Made by a program: the position numbers and the translations under genes | Assembly (NCBI GenBank): GCA_946626605.1 | Contig: CAMOUL010000001.1 | Coordinates: forward strand, 124,001-188,000 | Direction: 5' to 3' | DNA from: an uncultured Bacteroidales bacterium | GTDB taxonomy: Bacteria; Bacteroidota; Bacteroidia; Bacteroidales; Paludibacteraceae | Length of the DNA: 64,000 bases | Notes under the pieces: model-generated | The model's input: the letters and a program-made list of their open reading frames with translations, nothing else | What the model was told of the DNA's origin: nothing | Database searches by the model: none | Shown: positions 41,928 through 50,310 of the stretch, in pieces | How positions within the stretch are numbered: the stretch's first letter is position 1 | How the letters are laid out: each line of letters opens with the position of its first letter

Positions 41928-43094
41928 ATGTCCGAATATAAATATCCGATAGTAAAATCATTTGTCACGGAACTTCAACGCATCTTCCGGGACCCGGGTG
42001 TGGTCGTCATTTTTATTGTCGCCACGCTGGCGTATCCGTTGATTTACAAGGCGCTCTATTGGAATGAGCAGATCAACGATGTACCGGTTGCGGTAGTCGA
42101 TTTGAGCAATTCGCCTCAGAGTCGCGAGTTTCTGCATCGATGGAACGCCTCGCCGGATATTAAACTGACGCACTCCTGCACCTCTATGGCGGAGGCGGAG
42201 CATCTGCTGCGTGACCAGAAGGTACACGGTATCATCTATTTCCCGCGTGACTTCGCCAAGCAGTTGGCGGACCCGCTTGGACAAGCGCATATATCGCTCT
42301 ATTGCGACATGTCGTCGTTCCTCTATATGAAGGCGATCTATCTCTCCTGCAACCAAGTCATGCTGGAGTCCATGCGTAATATCCAGATCGACCGCTACGA
42401 ACAGATGGGTATGGATAAGGAGTTCGCTTGGTCGCTTGTGCAGGACGCCCCGTATCATGAGACGGCGCTCTTCACGCCCACCGGCGGTTACGGTTCTTTC
42501 CTCATCCCGGCGGTACTGGTGCTGATCCTGCATCAGACCCTTTTATTCGGTATCTGTATGCTTGGCGGAACTGCCAGAGAAGAGAATGAAGAAAGTTATA
42601 CTTTTACTTCGCTCATCGGGCGCGCAGGCGCGTGCTTCCTTACATATTACGGTTTGGCGGCAATCCTGCTGGGCTTCTTCCCGCGGCTCTTCGGAATCCC
42701 GCACATAGGCGCAATAGGCGATATTCTGCTGCTGATAGTGCCCTATCTGCTGGCGATCATTTTCTTCTCGCTCTGCGTCTCGGTCTTCATCCGGAACCGC
42801 GAATCGGGGCTGGTACTGCTGATCTCTACATCGCTGATTTTCCTCTTCATGGCAGGTATCTCTTGGCCCAAAGAGATGATCCCGCAGGCTTGGCGATGGG
42901 TGGCAGCCTGCATCCCTTATACATGGGGCGCGCACGCGTTCATTCATGTCAACTCGATGGGTGCGACGCTCTCTCAAGTGACGCGTGAGTTCATCGCGCT
43001 ATGGGTGCTCACCGGAGCGTACGGTGTAATGGCGTGTGTGTTGTTTTATATAAGGAAAGAGCGTGAAGCTTTAAGACAAAAGAAAGAGTGCTGA
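41928..43094 (+). CDS. ABC-2 type permease, second of pair
   Basis: A 388-aa paralogue of the gene before it, with the same plan: first helix (VVVIFIVATLAYPLIYKAL), periplasmic domain with VPVAVVDLSNSPQSREFL, and five C-terminal helices. The two probably form a heterodimeric exporter that uses the HlyD adaptor and TolC. The stop codon lies in the loop of an intrinsic terminator, so this is the end of the transcript begun at the tRNA or an internal promoter. Confidence 0.88.
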   Translation: MSEYKYPIVKSFVTELQRIFRDPGVVVIFIVATLAYPLIYKALYWNEQINDVPVAVVDLSNSPQSREFLHRWNASPDIKLTHSCTSMAEAEHLLRDQKVHGIIYFPRDFAKQLADPLGQAHISLYCDMSSFLYMKAIYLSCNQVMLESMRNIQIDRYEQMGMDKEFAWSLVQDAPYHETALFTPTGGYGSFLIPAVLVLILHQTLLFGICMLGGTAREENEESYTFTSLIGRAGACFLTYYGLAAILLGFFPRLFGIPHIGAIGDILLLIVPYLLAIIFFSLCVSVFIRNRESGLVLLISTSLIFLFMAGISWPKEMIPQAWRWVAACIPYTWGAHAFIHVNSMGATLSQVTREFIALWVLTGAYGVMACVLFYIRKEREALRQKKEC

Positions 43095-43109
43095 TGCGCT
43101 CTTTCTTTT
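43081..43109 (+). terminator. Terminator overlapping the permease stop codon
   Basis: AGAAAGAGTGC pairs with GCGCTCTTTCT (11 bp, one G-U pair) around TGAT, which contains the stop codon; a short T-run follows. Confidence 0.85.
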
Positions 43110-43174
43110 GGTGAGGGGTTACGGGTTTAGGCGCCGGATGTTATCCAGACACTATGAAAAAATCCCCCCAAAAT

Positions 43175-43205
43175 TTGCATATGTCAAAAAAAAGCATTAC
43201 CTTTG
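43175..43205 (+). promoter_or_regulatory. Promoter of the cysteine operon
   Basis: TTGCATATGT begins at 43175 and TACCTTTG at 43198 (23 bp), followed by GCAGCC. Confidence 0.82.
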
Positions 43206-43223
43206 CAGCCTGATTTGTTAGAT

Positions 43224-43685
43224 ATGACAGAACAAGAGATTGAAATACGTGCGCAGCGCGCTACTGAGTTATTCAAACAGGGGTTTAACTGCTCGCAAGC
43301 GGTCTTCACTTCCTGTGCGGATTTATATGGAATTACGGACGAACAGTTGGCGCTTCGTCTGTCCGCTTCTTTCGGAGGCGGGATAGGTCGCATGCGGCTC
43401 GTTTGCGGAGCTGCGAGCGGTATGTTTCTTTTAGCCGGACTGCAGAACGGTTCATCCACTCCGCACGATAACGAAGGCAAGATGGCCAACTATGCGTACG
43501 TGCAGCAGTTGGCCGGAGAATTCAAAGGCAAATACGGCAGTTTGATCTGTGCCGAATTGTTGGGCCTCGCGCCGAAAGGATCCATTGATCCTCGTCCGGC
43601 GGAGAGAACTCCTGAGTATTATGAGAAACGTCCATGTAGCGAGATGATTGCTGAGGCCGTTCGCATTTATTTGAGAAGTTTATGA
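43224..43685 (+). CDS. C_GCAxxG_C_C-family redox protein
   Basis: A 153-aa cysteine-rich protein with FNCSQAVF (Cys about residue 23), GGGIGRMRLVCGAASG and further Cys in SLICAELLG and RPCSEMI, the pattern of the C_GCAxxG_C_C family, which is thought to bind metal or act in redox reactions. ATG 43224 lies about 13 bp after the expected transcription start; an in-frame upstream codon at 43203 is within the promoter. The gene overlaps cysK by 4 bp, so a link with sulfur or cysteine metabolism is likely. Confidence 0.85.
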   Translation: MTEQEIEIRAQRATELFKQGFNCSQAVFTSCADLYGITDEQLALRLSASFGGGIGRMRLVCGAASGMFLLAGLQNGSSTPHDNEGKMANYAYVQQLAGEFKGKYGSLICAELLGLAPKGSIDPRPAERTPEYYEKRPCSEMIAEAVRIYLRSL

Positions 43686-44578
43686 TCGTTAAAAATCTGA
43701 TAGAGCTAATCGGCAAAACGCCGATGTTAGAAATTAAAGAGGGCAACACTCGTTTGCTGCTTAAGTTAGAGCGTTTTAACCCGGGCGGGTCGGTAAAGGA
43801 CCGTACGGCTCTTTCGATGATTGAGGATGCCGAAAAACGCGGTGTTTTACAACCGGGCGGAACGATCATCGAACCCACTTCCGGCAATACCGGTGTGGGT
43901 TTGGCATGGATCGGTAAACTGAAGGGCTATCGTGTGATATTAACCATGCCCGAGACCATGTCGGTGGAGCGTCGAAACCTCTTGGCTACCTATGGTGCAG
44001 AACTTGTTCTGACACCCGGAGCAGAAGGAATGAAAGGGGCGATAGCGAAGGCTGAAGCCATGCAGCGCGAGACGCCGAACAGTATTATCTTAGGCCAGTT
44101 TGTGAACCCTGCGAACCCTGCCATTCACTATGCTACGACAGGTCAGGAGATTTGGGAAGATACGAATGGTCAAGTGGATGTCTTCATTGCCGGAGTGGGT
44201 ACAGGAGGAACCATCAGTGGAGTAGGTCGTGCATTGAAGGAGAAGAATATGCTGGTCGAGGTCATCGCCGTTGAGCCTGCTTCTTCTCCCGTCTTATCCG
44301 GAGGGAAAGCGGGTGCGCATAAGATACAAGGAATAGGTGCGGGATTTGTGCCTGAGACCTATCAAGCTGCTTTTGTGGATCGCGTGATGACTATCACGAA
44401 CGAAGATGCCATGGAAGCTGCGCGGGCATTGGCAAAAGAGCAGGGCCTGTTGGTTGGTATCTCGAGCGGTGCGGCCTATGCTGCGGCTTGCCAGTTGATG
44501 CAACAACCCGACTATAAAGACAAGACCATCGTAGTATTGTTACCCGATACAGGCGAACGCTATTTAAGTGTATTATGA
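43682..44578 (+). CDS. cysK: Cysteine synthase A
   Basis: O-acetylserine sulfhydrylase, PLP-dependent, which makes cysteine from O-acetylserine and sulfide. The 298-aa protein has the PLP-lysine motif GGSVKDRTAL (Lys about residue 38), the substrate loop PTSGNTG, and the phosphate-binding GVGTGGTISG. The C-terminus is a little shorter than in enterobacterial enzymes, as in many Bacteroidota. It overlaps its neighbours by 4 bp on both sides, placing it in a compact operon with the enzyme that makes its substrate. Confidence 0.96.
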   Translation: MIVKNLIELIGKTPMLEIKEGNTRLLLKLERFNPGGSVKDRTALSMIEDAEKRGVLQPGGTIIEPTSGNTGVGLAWIGKLKGYRVILTMPETMSVERRNLLATYGAELVLTPGAEGMKGAIAKAEAMQRETPNSIILGQFVNPANPAIHYATTGQEIWEDTNGQVDVFIAGVGTGGTISGVGRALKEKNMLVEVIAVEPASSPVLSGGKAGAHKIQGIGAGFVPETYQAAFVDRVMTITNEDAMEAARALAKEQGLLVGISSGAAYAAACQLMQQPDYKDKTIVVLLPDTGERYLSVL

Positions 44579-45261
44579 CGAAAATACCCACTATTAATCT
44601 GTTAAAGCAATTAGTAGCGCACTTGCAGGGAGTGATCTTTCCGGAGTATTTTCCGAAGGTAGAAGCACCGCAAGATCTCTGTTTGCCGGATGCTTTCTGG
44701 GCAGAAATACCGGCCATCGCACGGCTTGTGAATACGGATGTAGATGCGGTGTTGCATAACGACCCGGCTGTAACGGATCGCGGAGAAGTGATTCTTTCGT
44801 ATCCGCTTACTTTTGCTATGGTACATTACCGTGCTGCGCATGTGTTGTACCACCTTGGTGTTCCGCGTATTCCGCGTATGTTAACCGAGTTGGCGCACAG
44901 CCGTACGGGTATTGATATTCACCCCGCGGCAACTATTGGCGACTATTTCTGTATTGACCATGGTACGGGGGTTGTCATTGGCGAGACTACTATCATCGGT
45001 TCGCATGTGGTGCTCTATCAAGGTGTGACGTTAGGAGCGAAGAATTTTGAATATGATGAACAGGGACGACCAATTGATATCCCTCGTCACCCGATCTTAG
45101 AGGACCGTGTGACGGTCTATTCGAACACCTCTATCTTGGGGCGTGTAACTATCGGTCATGACACCGTAATAGGCGGTAACGTCTGGCTTACCCAAGATGT
45201 CCCGGCCAACTCCATCGTCCTCCAATCGAATCCTGAAATTAGGATAAAGAATAAATCATAA
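44575..45261 (+). CDS. cysE: Serine O-acetyltransferase
   Basis: A 228-aa SAT that acetylates serine with acetyl-CoA, the first step of cysteine synthesis. A helical N-terminal domain (1-130) is followed by left-handed beta-helix repeats (about 130-220) with GIDIHPAATIGDYFCIDHGTGVVIG, including the catalytic His and Asp, and LYQGVTLGA. The C-terminal end is RIKNKS rather than a final Ile; in enterobacteria that residue anchors the protein in cysteine synthase, so complex formation may differ. It overlaps cysK by 4 bp. Confidence 0.93.
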   Translation: MTKIPTINLLKQLVAHLQGVIFPEYFPKVEAPQDLCLPDAFWAEIPAIARLVNTDVDAVLHNDPAVTDRGEVILSYPLTFAMVHYRAAHVLYHLGVPRIPRMLTELAHSRTGIDIHPAATIGDYFCIDHGTGVVIGETTIIGSHVVLYQGVTLGAKNFEYDEQGRPIDIPRHPILEDRVTVYSNTSILGRVTIGHDTVIGGNVWLTQDVPANSIVLQSNPEIRIKNKS

Positions 45262-45280
45262 ATTTGAGAATTAGCTTGCT

Positions 45281-45310
45281 AATAATCGTTCGAGCAAAGC
45301 GAGATAAGAA
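45281..45310 (+). repeat. Dispersed 30-bp repeat, copy B
   Basis: Identical to 17027-17056. It lies between cysE and the lipoamide dehydrogenase gene. Confidence 0.88.
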
Positions 45311-45326
45311 ATCATAAATTAAAAAT

Positions 45327-46682
45327 ATGAAATATTTTTTAGCAATCATAGGCGGAGGTCCTGCGGGCTATACAGCAGCAGAGAAGGCCTCGAAAGCCGG
45401 TAAAGATGTCGTGCTCTTCGAACAAAACGCTGTAGGAGGTACGTGTCTGAATGTAGGCTGTATTCCAACCAAATCGCTCTTGTACGGTGCGAAACAGTAT
45501 TATAATGCGACGCACGCGCAGAAATACGGTGTAACAGCCGAGAACGTAGCCTTTGATTTTGCGGCTATGCAGAAGCGCAAGACGATCGTGGTGCGCAAAC
45601 TGGTAGCCGGTATTAAACAGCGTCTGAATAACGAACACTGTACGTTGGTCAGCGGAGCTGCAGCAGTAGTAAGTCGTACGGACGAACTCGTAACCGTTTC
45701 CTGCAACGGCGAGACTTACGAAGCCGAGAATCTTTTGATTTGTACGGGTTCGACGAACTTCGTTCCTCCTATTCCGGGTATCAAAGAGAATGAGTATGTG
45801 TGGGACAGTACAGATGCCTTGGCGGCCACAGAACTGCCGAAATCGATTATCATCGTCGGAGGCGGTGTGATCGGTATGGAGTTTGCAACGCTGTACCATG
45901 AATTAGGGGTGCCTGTAACGGTTATCGAAGCCATGCCGACTATCTTGCCGAATCTGGACCAAGACATAGTAAATGTGCTGTTAGAGAAATACAAAAAAGC
46001 AGGAATTAACATCTTGACCAGTACAAAAGTAGAGTCCATCGAAGGCGGGAAAGTAAATGTCAAATCGCAAATTTCCAATGACCAATTACAAATATCCGCA
46101 GAGCGGATCTTGGTTTCAGTAGGTCGTAGAGCGAACCTCCAAGGTCTCGAAGCATTGAATGATCTGGAGTTAAATCGTGGAGCGATTATTGTGGATGAAT
46201 TCATGAAGACGAACCTTCCGAACGTCTATGCCTGCGGTGATGTGACGGGTAAGATCATGTTGGCCCATGTAGCAGCCCGGCAGGCGGAAGTGATGGTTGG
46301 TCGTCTGTTGAAGCAGATACCCTTGCAACGCATCGCTTATAATGCCATACCGTCGGTCGTTTATACCAATCCTGAGATAGCGTCTGTAGGTATCACGGAG
46401 CAGCAGGCTGCGGAACTGAATATCGAGGCCGAAGTGCGTCAACTGCCGATGACATTCAGTGGTCGATTTATGGCAGAGAACGAAGGGGAGACCGGTCTTT
46501 GCAAACTGGTGTTAGATACCAAGAAACAGACCATTTTAGGTGTGCATTGTATCGGCAACCCGTGTTCGGAATTCATTGCCGCGGCTTCTTTTGCGGTGCG
46601 CATGGGCTATACGACAGCCGAGTTCGAACAGGTTGTCTTCCCGCATCCTACGGTAAGTGAAATTCTGCATGAGATAATATAA
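45327..46682 (+). CDS. lpdA: Dihydrolipoyl dehydrogenase
   Basis: A 451-aa FAD-dependent disulfide oxidoreductase (E3 component). The N-terminal FAD motif GGGPAGYTAAEKAS (residues 7-20), the redox disulfide GGTCLNVGCIPTKSLL (Cys about 38 and 43), the NAD motif GGGVIGMEFA, the second FAD motif YACGDVTG and the C-terminal HPTVSE with the active-site His are all present. No 2-oxoacid dehydrogenase or glycine-cleavage genes are beside it. A 7-bp repeat array is translated as KSQISNDQLQIS at about residues 246-257, between the NAD domain strands, where homologues have a short hairpin. Confidence 0.93.
   Translation: MKYFLAIIGGGPAGYTAAEKASKAGKDVVLFEQNAVGGTCLNVGCIPTKSLLYGAKQYYNATHAQKYGVTAENVAFDFAAMQKRKTIVVRKLVAGIKQRLNNEHCTLVSGAAAVVSRTDELVTVSCNGETYEAENLLICTGSTNFVPPIPGIKENEYVWDSTDALAATELPKSIIIVGGGVIGMEFATLYHELGVPVTVIEAMPTILPNLDQDIVNVLLEKYKKAGINILTSTKVESIEGGKVNVKSQISNDQLQISAERILVSVGRRANLQGLEALNDLELNRGAIIVDEFMKTNLPNVYACGDVTGKIMLAHVAARQAEVMVGRLLKQIPLQRIAYNAIPSVVYTNPEIASVGITEQQAAELNIEAEVRQLPMTFSGRFMAENEGETGLCKLVLDTKKQTILGVHCIGNPCSEFIAAASFAVRMGYTTAEFEQVVFPHPTVSEILHEII
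46061..46095 (+). repeat. Heptanucleotide array inside lpdA
   Basis: Five units of the CAAATTT/CCAATTA/CAAATAT type, in frame. Confidence 0.82.
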
Positions 46683-46700
46683 AAATCCTCTATTTTTACT

Positions 46701-46735
46701 AAAAACGGCGAAATTCCAAAGATTTTGCCGTTTTT
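46701..46735 (+). terminator. Terminator after lpdA
   Basis: AAAAACGGC pairs with GCCGTTTTT, with AAA/TTT pairing inside and an ~9-nt loop; it ends in a T-run. Confidence 0.82.
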
Positions 46736-46737
46736 AT

Positions 46738-46768
46738 TTGCATAAATGCAAAAAAAGCCGTAAATTTG
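46738..46768 (+). promoter_or_regulatory. Promoter of the endonuclease I pair
   Basis: TTGCATAAATGCAA begins at 46738 and TAAATTTG at 46761 (23 bp). The -33 block is a near-perfect palindrome. Confidence 0.82.
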
Positions 46769-46825
46769 CGAACTTTTTTGCAAGTAAAATAGTAGAAACA
46801 CAATTAATGAAAAATTTTTAATATT

Positions 46826-48607
46826 ATGAAAAAACATTTTATCTTCTTTGTAGCGCTCTTTTTCACAGCGCAGATCAGTTTGGCAGCCAGTGTGACCGCG
46901 CCGGCTGATATTCCGGCATATTGGGCCAGCGTGGACGGGAAGTCGGGTGCAACTCTTTGGTCGGCGGTCAGTGCCGCTACGGGCAAGAATTTCAAGTCTA
47001 TCGGTTACAACGGCTTGTATTCCGCGTACCTGAAGACGGATGTGTATCCTGCTGACTCGGTAGGCAAAGCCGGTAAAATTTGGGATATGTACGGCGAGTG
47101 CGTTTTTGCTTCTACTAATACCTGCGGCAACTATAACGGCGTATGCGATTGTTATAACCGCGAGCACTCGATCCCGCAATCCTGGTGGGGGGGAGGTACA
47201 GGCGGCATCGGAAACGATATCTTTCATGTCCTGCCTACCGACGGTAAGATTAACGGCGTACGTTCGAACTATGAGTACGGCGAGGTGAACGGCGGTACGA
47301 ACTGGCGTGGAAACAAATATGGTTCTGCCGGTTCCTGGTCCACGGACAAAAAGACCATCGCTTCTTCAGCCGGCGAGACGGTGAACGGTTCGGGAAACGT
47401 ATTCGAACCCAAACCGCAATACAAAGGCGACTGGGCCCGAGGAATAATGGGTACAATCGTCAAATGGCAGCAGTCGAATCTGACTACCGGAAACAATTTC
47501 TTCAGCGGTACCTATACCGCTTCGGGCTATTACGGTCTGACGAAGAAAGCGGTGGTTCTGCTGATGAAATGGCACCGCGAGGATCCTGTTTCGCAGAAAG
47601 AGATAGATCGTAATAACGGTATCCAGCAGACGCAGGGAAACCGCAACCCCTTCATCGATTATCCGTATCTGGCGGAGTATATCTGGGGTGAGCATGCGGG
47701 TGAGACGATCGATATGGACCTTTTGATGCCGAGTACCGATCCGGATTTTGTTCCCGGTGTAAGCGATGGTTCGCGTACGTACGTGCCACCTGTTCCCGGA
47801 GCGATGTACGGGGTGACCTGGTCAGCTAACGGCGAGGTGCTGTCGGTGGATTCGATAGCCGAGGAAGCGAAGATCAGCGTTCTGCCTTCTGATCCGACAA
47901 GCTGTTCGAAGGAGAGTAGCGTCTTTATGGGATGGGCAGTAGCGCCTATTGACGGCACCCAAGACGAGGCTCCGAGCCCGTTATACACCAAGGCTGCGGA
48001 CTTCCCCGCCGTAACGCAGGATGTGACCTACTATGCGGTGTTTGCAAAAGAAGAAGCCGGCGGCTCGTCCACTCCGACGACCTATACGTTCGATGCCGAA
48101 CATCAGGAAGGATGGGCTAATACGGCGTCCAAAAATGGTTTGTACTGGCTCTTAGATCAAGGCAAGACGCTTGTATCGCCGACGATCGACCTGATGTATC
48201 TTGAGTCAATCGTAGTGAAGATGCGAACCTACGGTGGCGCGCAATACGACGAGTTGACGATCTCTAAGGCGGACGGCAAGCTGACAACGATCAACGCTAC
48301 AGAAGGTAGTGCGATGACCGAATATACATGGAAAAACAACCTCAATATCGCCGGCGAGTCGGCTCTTACGTTCGCCTGCACCAACGGAGGCAGCAGCAAA
48401 GGTATCGGTATTCAGTCTGTTGTCATAAACGCAGGCGGTGCGGCTTCGACTTACAGCCGTTATATCACGTCCTGCCAGGGTACCACAGAATTCATTGATC
48501 CGATACCCGAACCGGATCATATTGCTCGCAAGATTATCATCGGCGGACAGATATATATCGTTCGTGACGCTAAAATCTTCACCATTCAAGGTCAACGCGT
48601 TAAATGA
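46826..48607 (+). CDS. Secreted endonuclease I-family nuclease, first copy
   Basis: A 593-aa exported protein. A signal peptide (about residues 1-21) precedes an endonuclease I domain (about 25-300) with the catalytic NREHSIPQSWW motif (His is the general base in this family), then LPTDGKINGVRSNYEYG. A beta-rich repeat like those of bacterial surface proteins follows (about 330-415, MYGVTWSANGEVLSVDSI), then a carbohydrate-binding-like beta domain (about 425-560). The last residues, IYIVRDAKIFTIQGQRVK, form a short tail seen on secreted proteins of Bacteroidales. Such enzymes degrade DNA outside the cell, giving nucleotides or dissolving biofilm. A paralogue follows directly. Confidence 0.87.
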   Translation: MKKHFIFFVALFFTAQISLAASVTAPADIPAYWASVDGKSGATLWSAVSAATGKNFKSIGYNGLYSAYLKTDVYPADSVGKAGKIWDMYGECVFASTNTCGNYNGVCDCYNREHSIPQSWWGGGTGGIGNDIFHVLPTDGKINGVRSNYEYGEVNGGTNWRGNKYGSAGSWSTDKKTIASSAGETVNGSGNVFEPKPQYKGDWARGIMGTIVKWQQSNLTTGNNFFSGTYTASGYYGLTKKAVVLLMKWHREDPVSQKEIDRNNGIQQTQGNRNPFIDYPYLAEYIWGEHAGETIDMDLLMPSTDPDFVPGVSDGSRTYVPPVPGAMYGVTWSANGEVLSVDSIAEEAKISVLPSDPTSCSKESSVFMGWAVAPIDGTQDEAPSPLYTKAADFPAVTQDVTYYAVFAKEEAGGSSTPTTYTFDAEHQEGWANTASKNGLYWLLDQGKTLVSPTIDLMYLESIVVKMRTYGGAQYDELTISKADGKLTTINATEGSAMTEYTWKNNLNIAGESALTFACTNGGSSKGIGIQSVVINAGGAASTYSRYITSCQGTTEFIDPIPEPDHIARKIIIGGQIYIVRDAKIFTIQGQRVK

Positions 48608-48615
48608 TAGGAAAC

Positions 48616-50301
48616 ATGTCGAAAATAAAATCTATTCTCTTACTTGCGCTTCTTTGGTTTGCACAAATAAGTTATGCGAACGTCATCACTGGCGTAGCGG
48701 CTATACCGGACGGCTATTATGATGGCGTGAGCGGGAAAAAGGGAGCGGATAACATCCTTAATGCCCTTAACACCTGTATCTCCAAAGACTATAACGAGAT
48801 CTCGTATAAGGGTCTCGAACCGCATTATCTGAATACCGATTTCTATTCCGATACTCTTTGGGATATGTATTCCACGTGCCGCTTCACCTATGAGGATGCA
48901 AACGTGCCGCAGAAGAAAGTGTGTGACGGATGGAACAAGGAGCATGTGTGCTGTCAGTCGTGGTTAGGTTCCGGACCGATGGTGTCGGATCTATTTAATG
49001 TCTATCCGACCGATGCGCGTATCAATAACTTGCGTTCGAACTACCCCTACGGCGTCGTATCTACGTTCAGCGGTTTCTCCGGTGATCCGGACAAGCACGG
49101 TCTGGGTAAACTCGGCTCGTCGGTAGCCGGTGTGGGAACGGTGTATGAACCCGATGACCGCTACAAAGGCGACTTCGCCCGTACGTTCTTCTATATGGTA
49201 GCGCGCTACCGGAGTAACATCTTAAACTCGGGCAACGGTTCGCAGATGTTCTCTTCTAATCCCACAAACCTCACTACCTACGCTCTTAATTTCCTGCTTC
49301 AGTGGCACCGGAATGACCCGGTTAGCGAGAAGGAGATCGACCGTAACCAGGCTGTCTACGGCGAGCAAAACAACCGCAACCCCTTCATCGACTATCCGGA
49401 TCTGGTGGAGTATATCTGGGGCGATAAAGTGGGGCAGACGGTGGATCTGTCCGCTATGGTGCCTACCTGCGAAGGTCAGACCGGCGCTGTGAAGTACGGC
49501 GTCACGTGGATGGTAAACGGTGAAGTGCTGAGAGTGGATTCCGTACGGGAGAACAGCAAACCGACTGCGTTGCCGGAGACGCCTGTCTCCTGCTCTGAAA
49601 CCAGCGATACGTTCTACTGTTGGTGCGGCACACACTGGTCCGGGATATTACCCGACTATCTGCCTGACGACGCAGAAACGATCTTCACCGCATCGGAGAT
49701 GCCGGCGGTCGTGATGGACGTGACCTATCATGCCGTCTTCGCCCATAAAGACACCGAACAGACCGGAGCTGTCGAGTCGTCCGAGACCCTCGACTTCTCT
49801 GCGCAGAACTATGCGAATGGCGCCAAGATATCTTCTCTGACCGTAGGCGACGTGACCGCTTCGTTCAGCAAGGGCTCCAGTTCGACCGACCCCGCGTATT
49901 ACAACACCGGCACGGCTGTACGATGCTATCCGGGTAACACGATGACTGTCACAGCGGAGGATATCACGAAGATCGAGTTCACCTTCGGTTCCGGCGATTA
50001 CACCAATCCGATAACGGCGAATACGGGTACGCTGAACGGAAGTACTTGGACCGGTTCCGCCGATGCCGTCACTTTCACTGTCGGCGGAGACAGTAAACAT
50101 CGACGCATCCAGGCACTCAAAGTGACGATGAACGGACAGGGGGCAGTGACCACCTATTCCGATTTCCTCACTTCCTGTGCCGCTACGGATATCGAGAATC
50201 ACGAAACACCAAACACCAATCACAAATTATTGATCGACGGACACCTGTATATCGAGGTGAACGGACATATCTTTAATATTACCGGACAAAGAATAAAATA
50301 A
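48616..50301 (+). CDS. Secreted endonuclease I-family nuclease, second copy
   Basis: About 561 aa with the same plan as the gene before it: signal peptide (SILLLALLWFAQISYA), endonuclease I domain with WNKEHVCCQSWLG, VYPTDARINNLRSNYPYG, an MxNGEVLRVDSV repeat, a beta-domain (about 395-525) and the tail LYIEVNGHIFNITGQRIK. In the catalytic motif the usual Trp-Pro after EHV is Cys-Cys, unlike the first copy, but the His remains. ATG 48604 overlaps the upstream stop; ATG 48616 behind AGGA is preferred. A 7-bp repeat array encodes the spacer just before the tail. Confidence 0.85.
   Translation: MSKIKSILLLALLWFAQISYANVITGVAAIPDGYYDGVSGKKGADNILNALNTCISKDYNEISYKGLEPHYLNTDFYSDTLWDMYSTCRFTYEDANVPQKKVCDGWNKEHVCCQSWLGSGPMVSDLFNVYPTDARINNLRSNYPYGVVSTFSGFSGDPDKHGLGKLGSSVAGVGTVYEPDDRYKGDFARTFFYMVARYRSNILNSGNGSQMFSSNPTNLTTYALNFLLQWHRNDPVSEKEIDRNQAVYGEQNNRNPFIDYPDLVEYIWGDKVGQTVDLSAMVPTCEGQTGAVKYGVTWMVNGEVLRVDSVRENSKPTALPETPVSCSETSDTFYCWCGTHWSGILPDYLPDDAETIFTASEMPAVVMDVTYHAVFAHKDTEQTGAVESSETLDFSAQNYANGAKISSLTVGDVTASFSKGSSSTDPAYYNTGTAVRCYPGNTMTVTAEDITKIEFTFGSGDYTNPITANTGTLNGSTWTGSADAVTFTVGGDSKHRRIQALKVTMNGQGAVTTYSDFLTSCAATDIENHETPNTNHKLLIDGHLYIEVNGHIFNITGQRIK
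50197..50231 (+). repeat. Heptanucleotide array inside the second nuclease gene
   Basis: Five units of AAACACC/AATCACA/AATTATT, encoding the linker ahead of the C-terminal tail. Confidence 0.82.
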
Positions 50302-50310
50302 TAGTTATTG

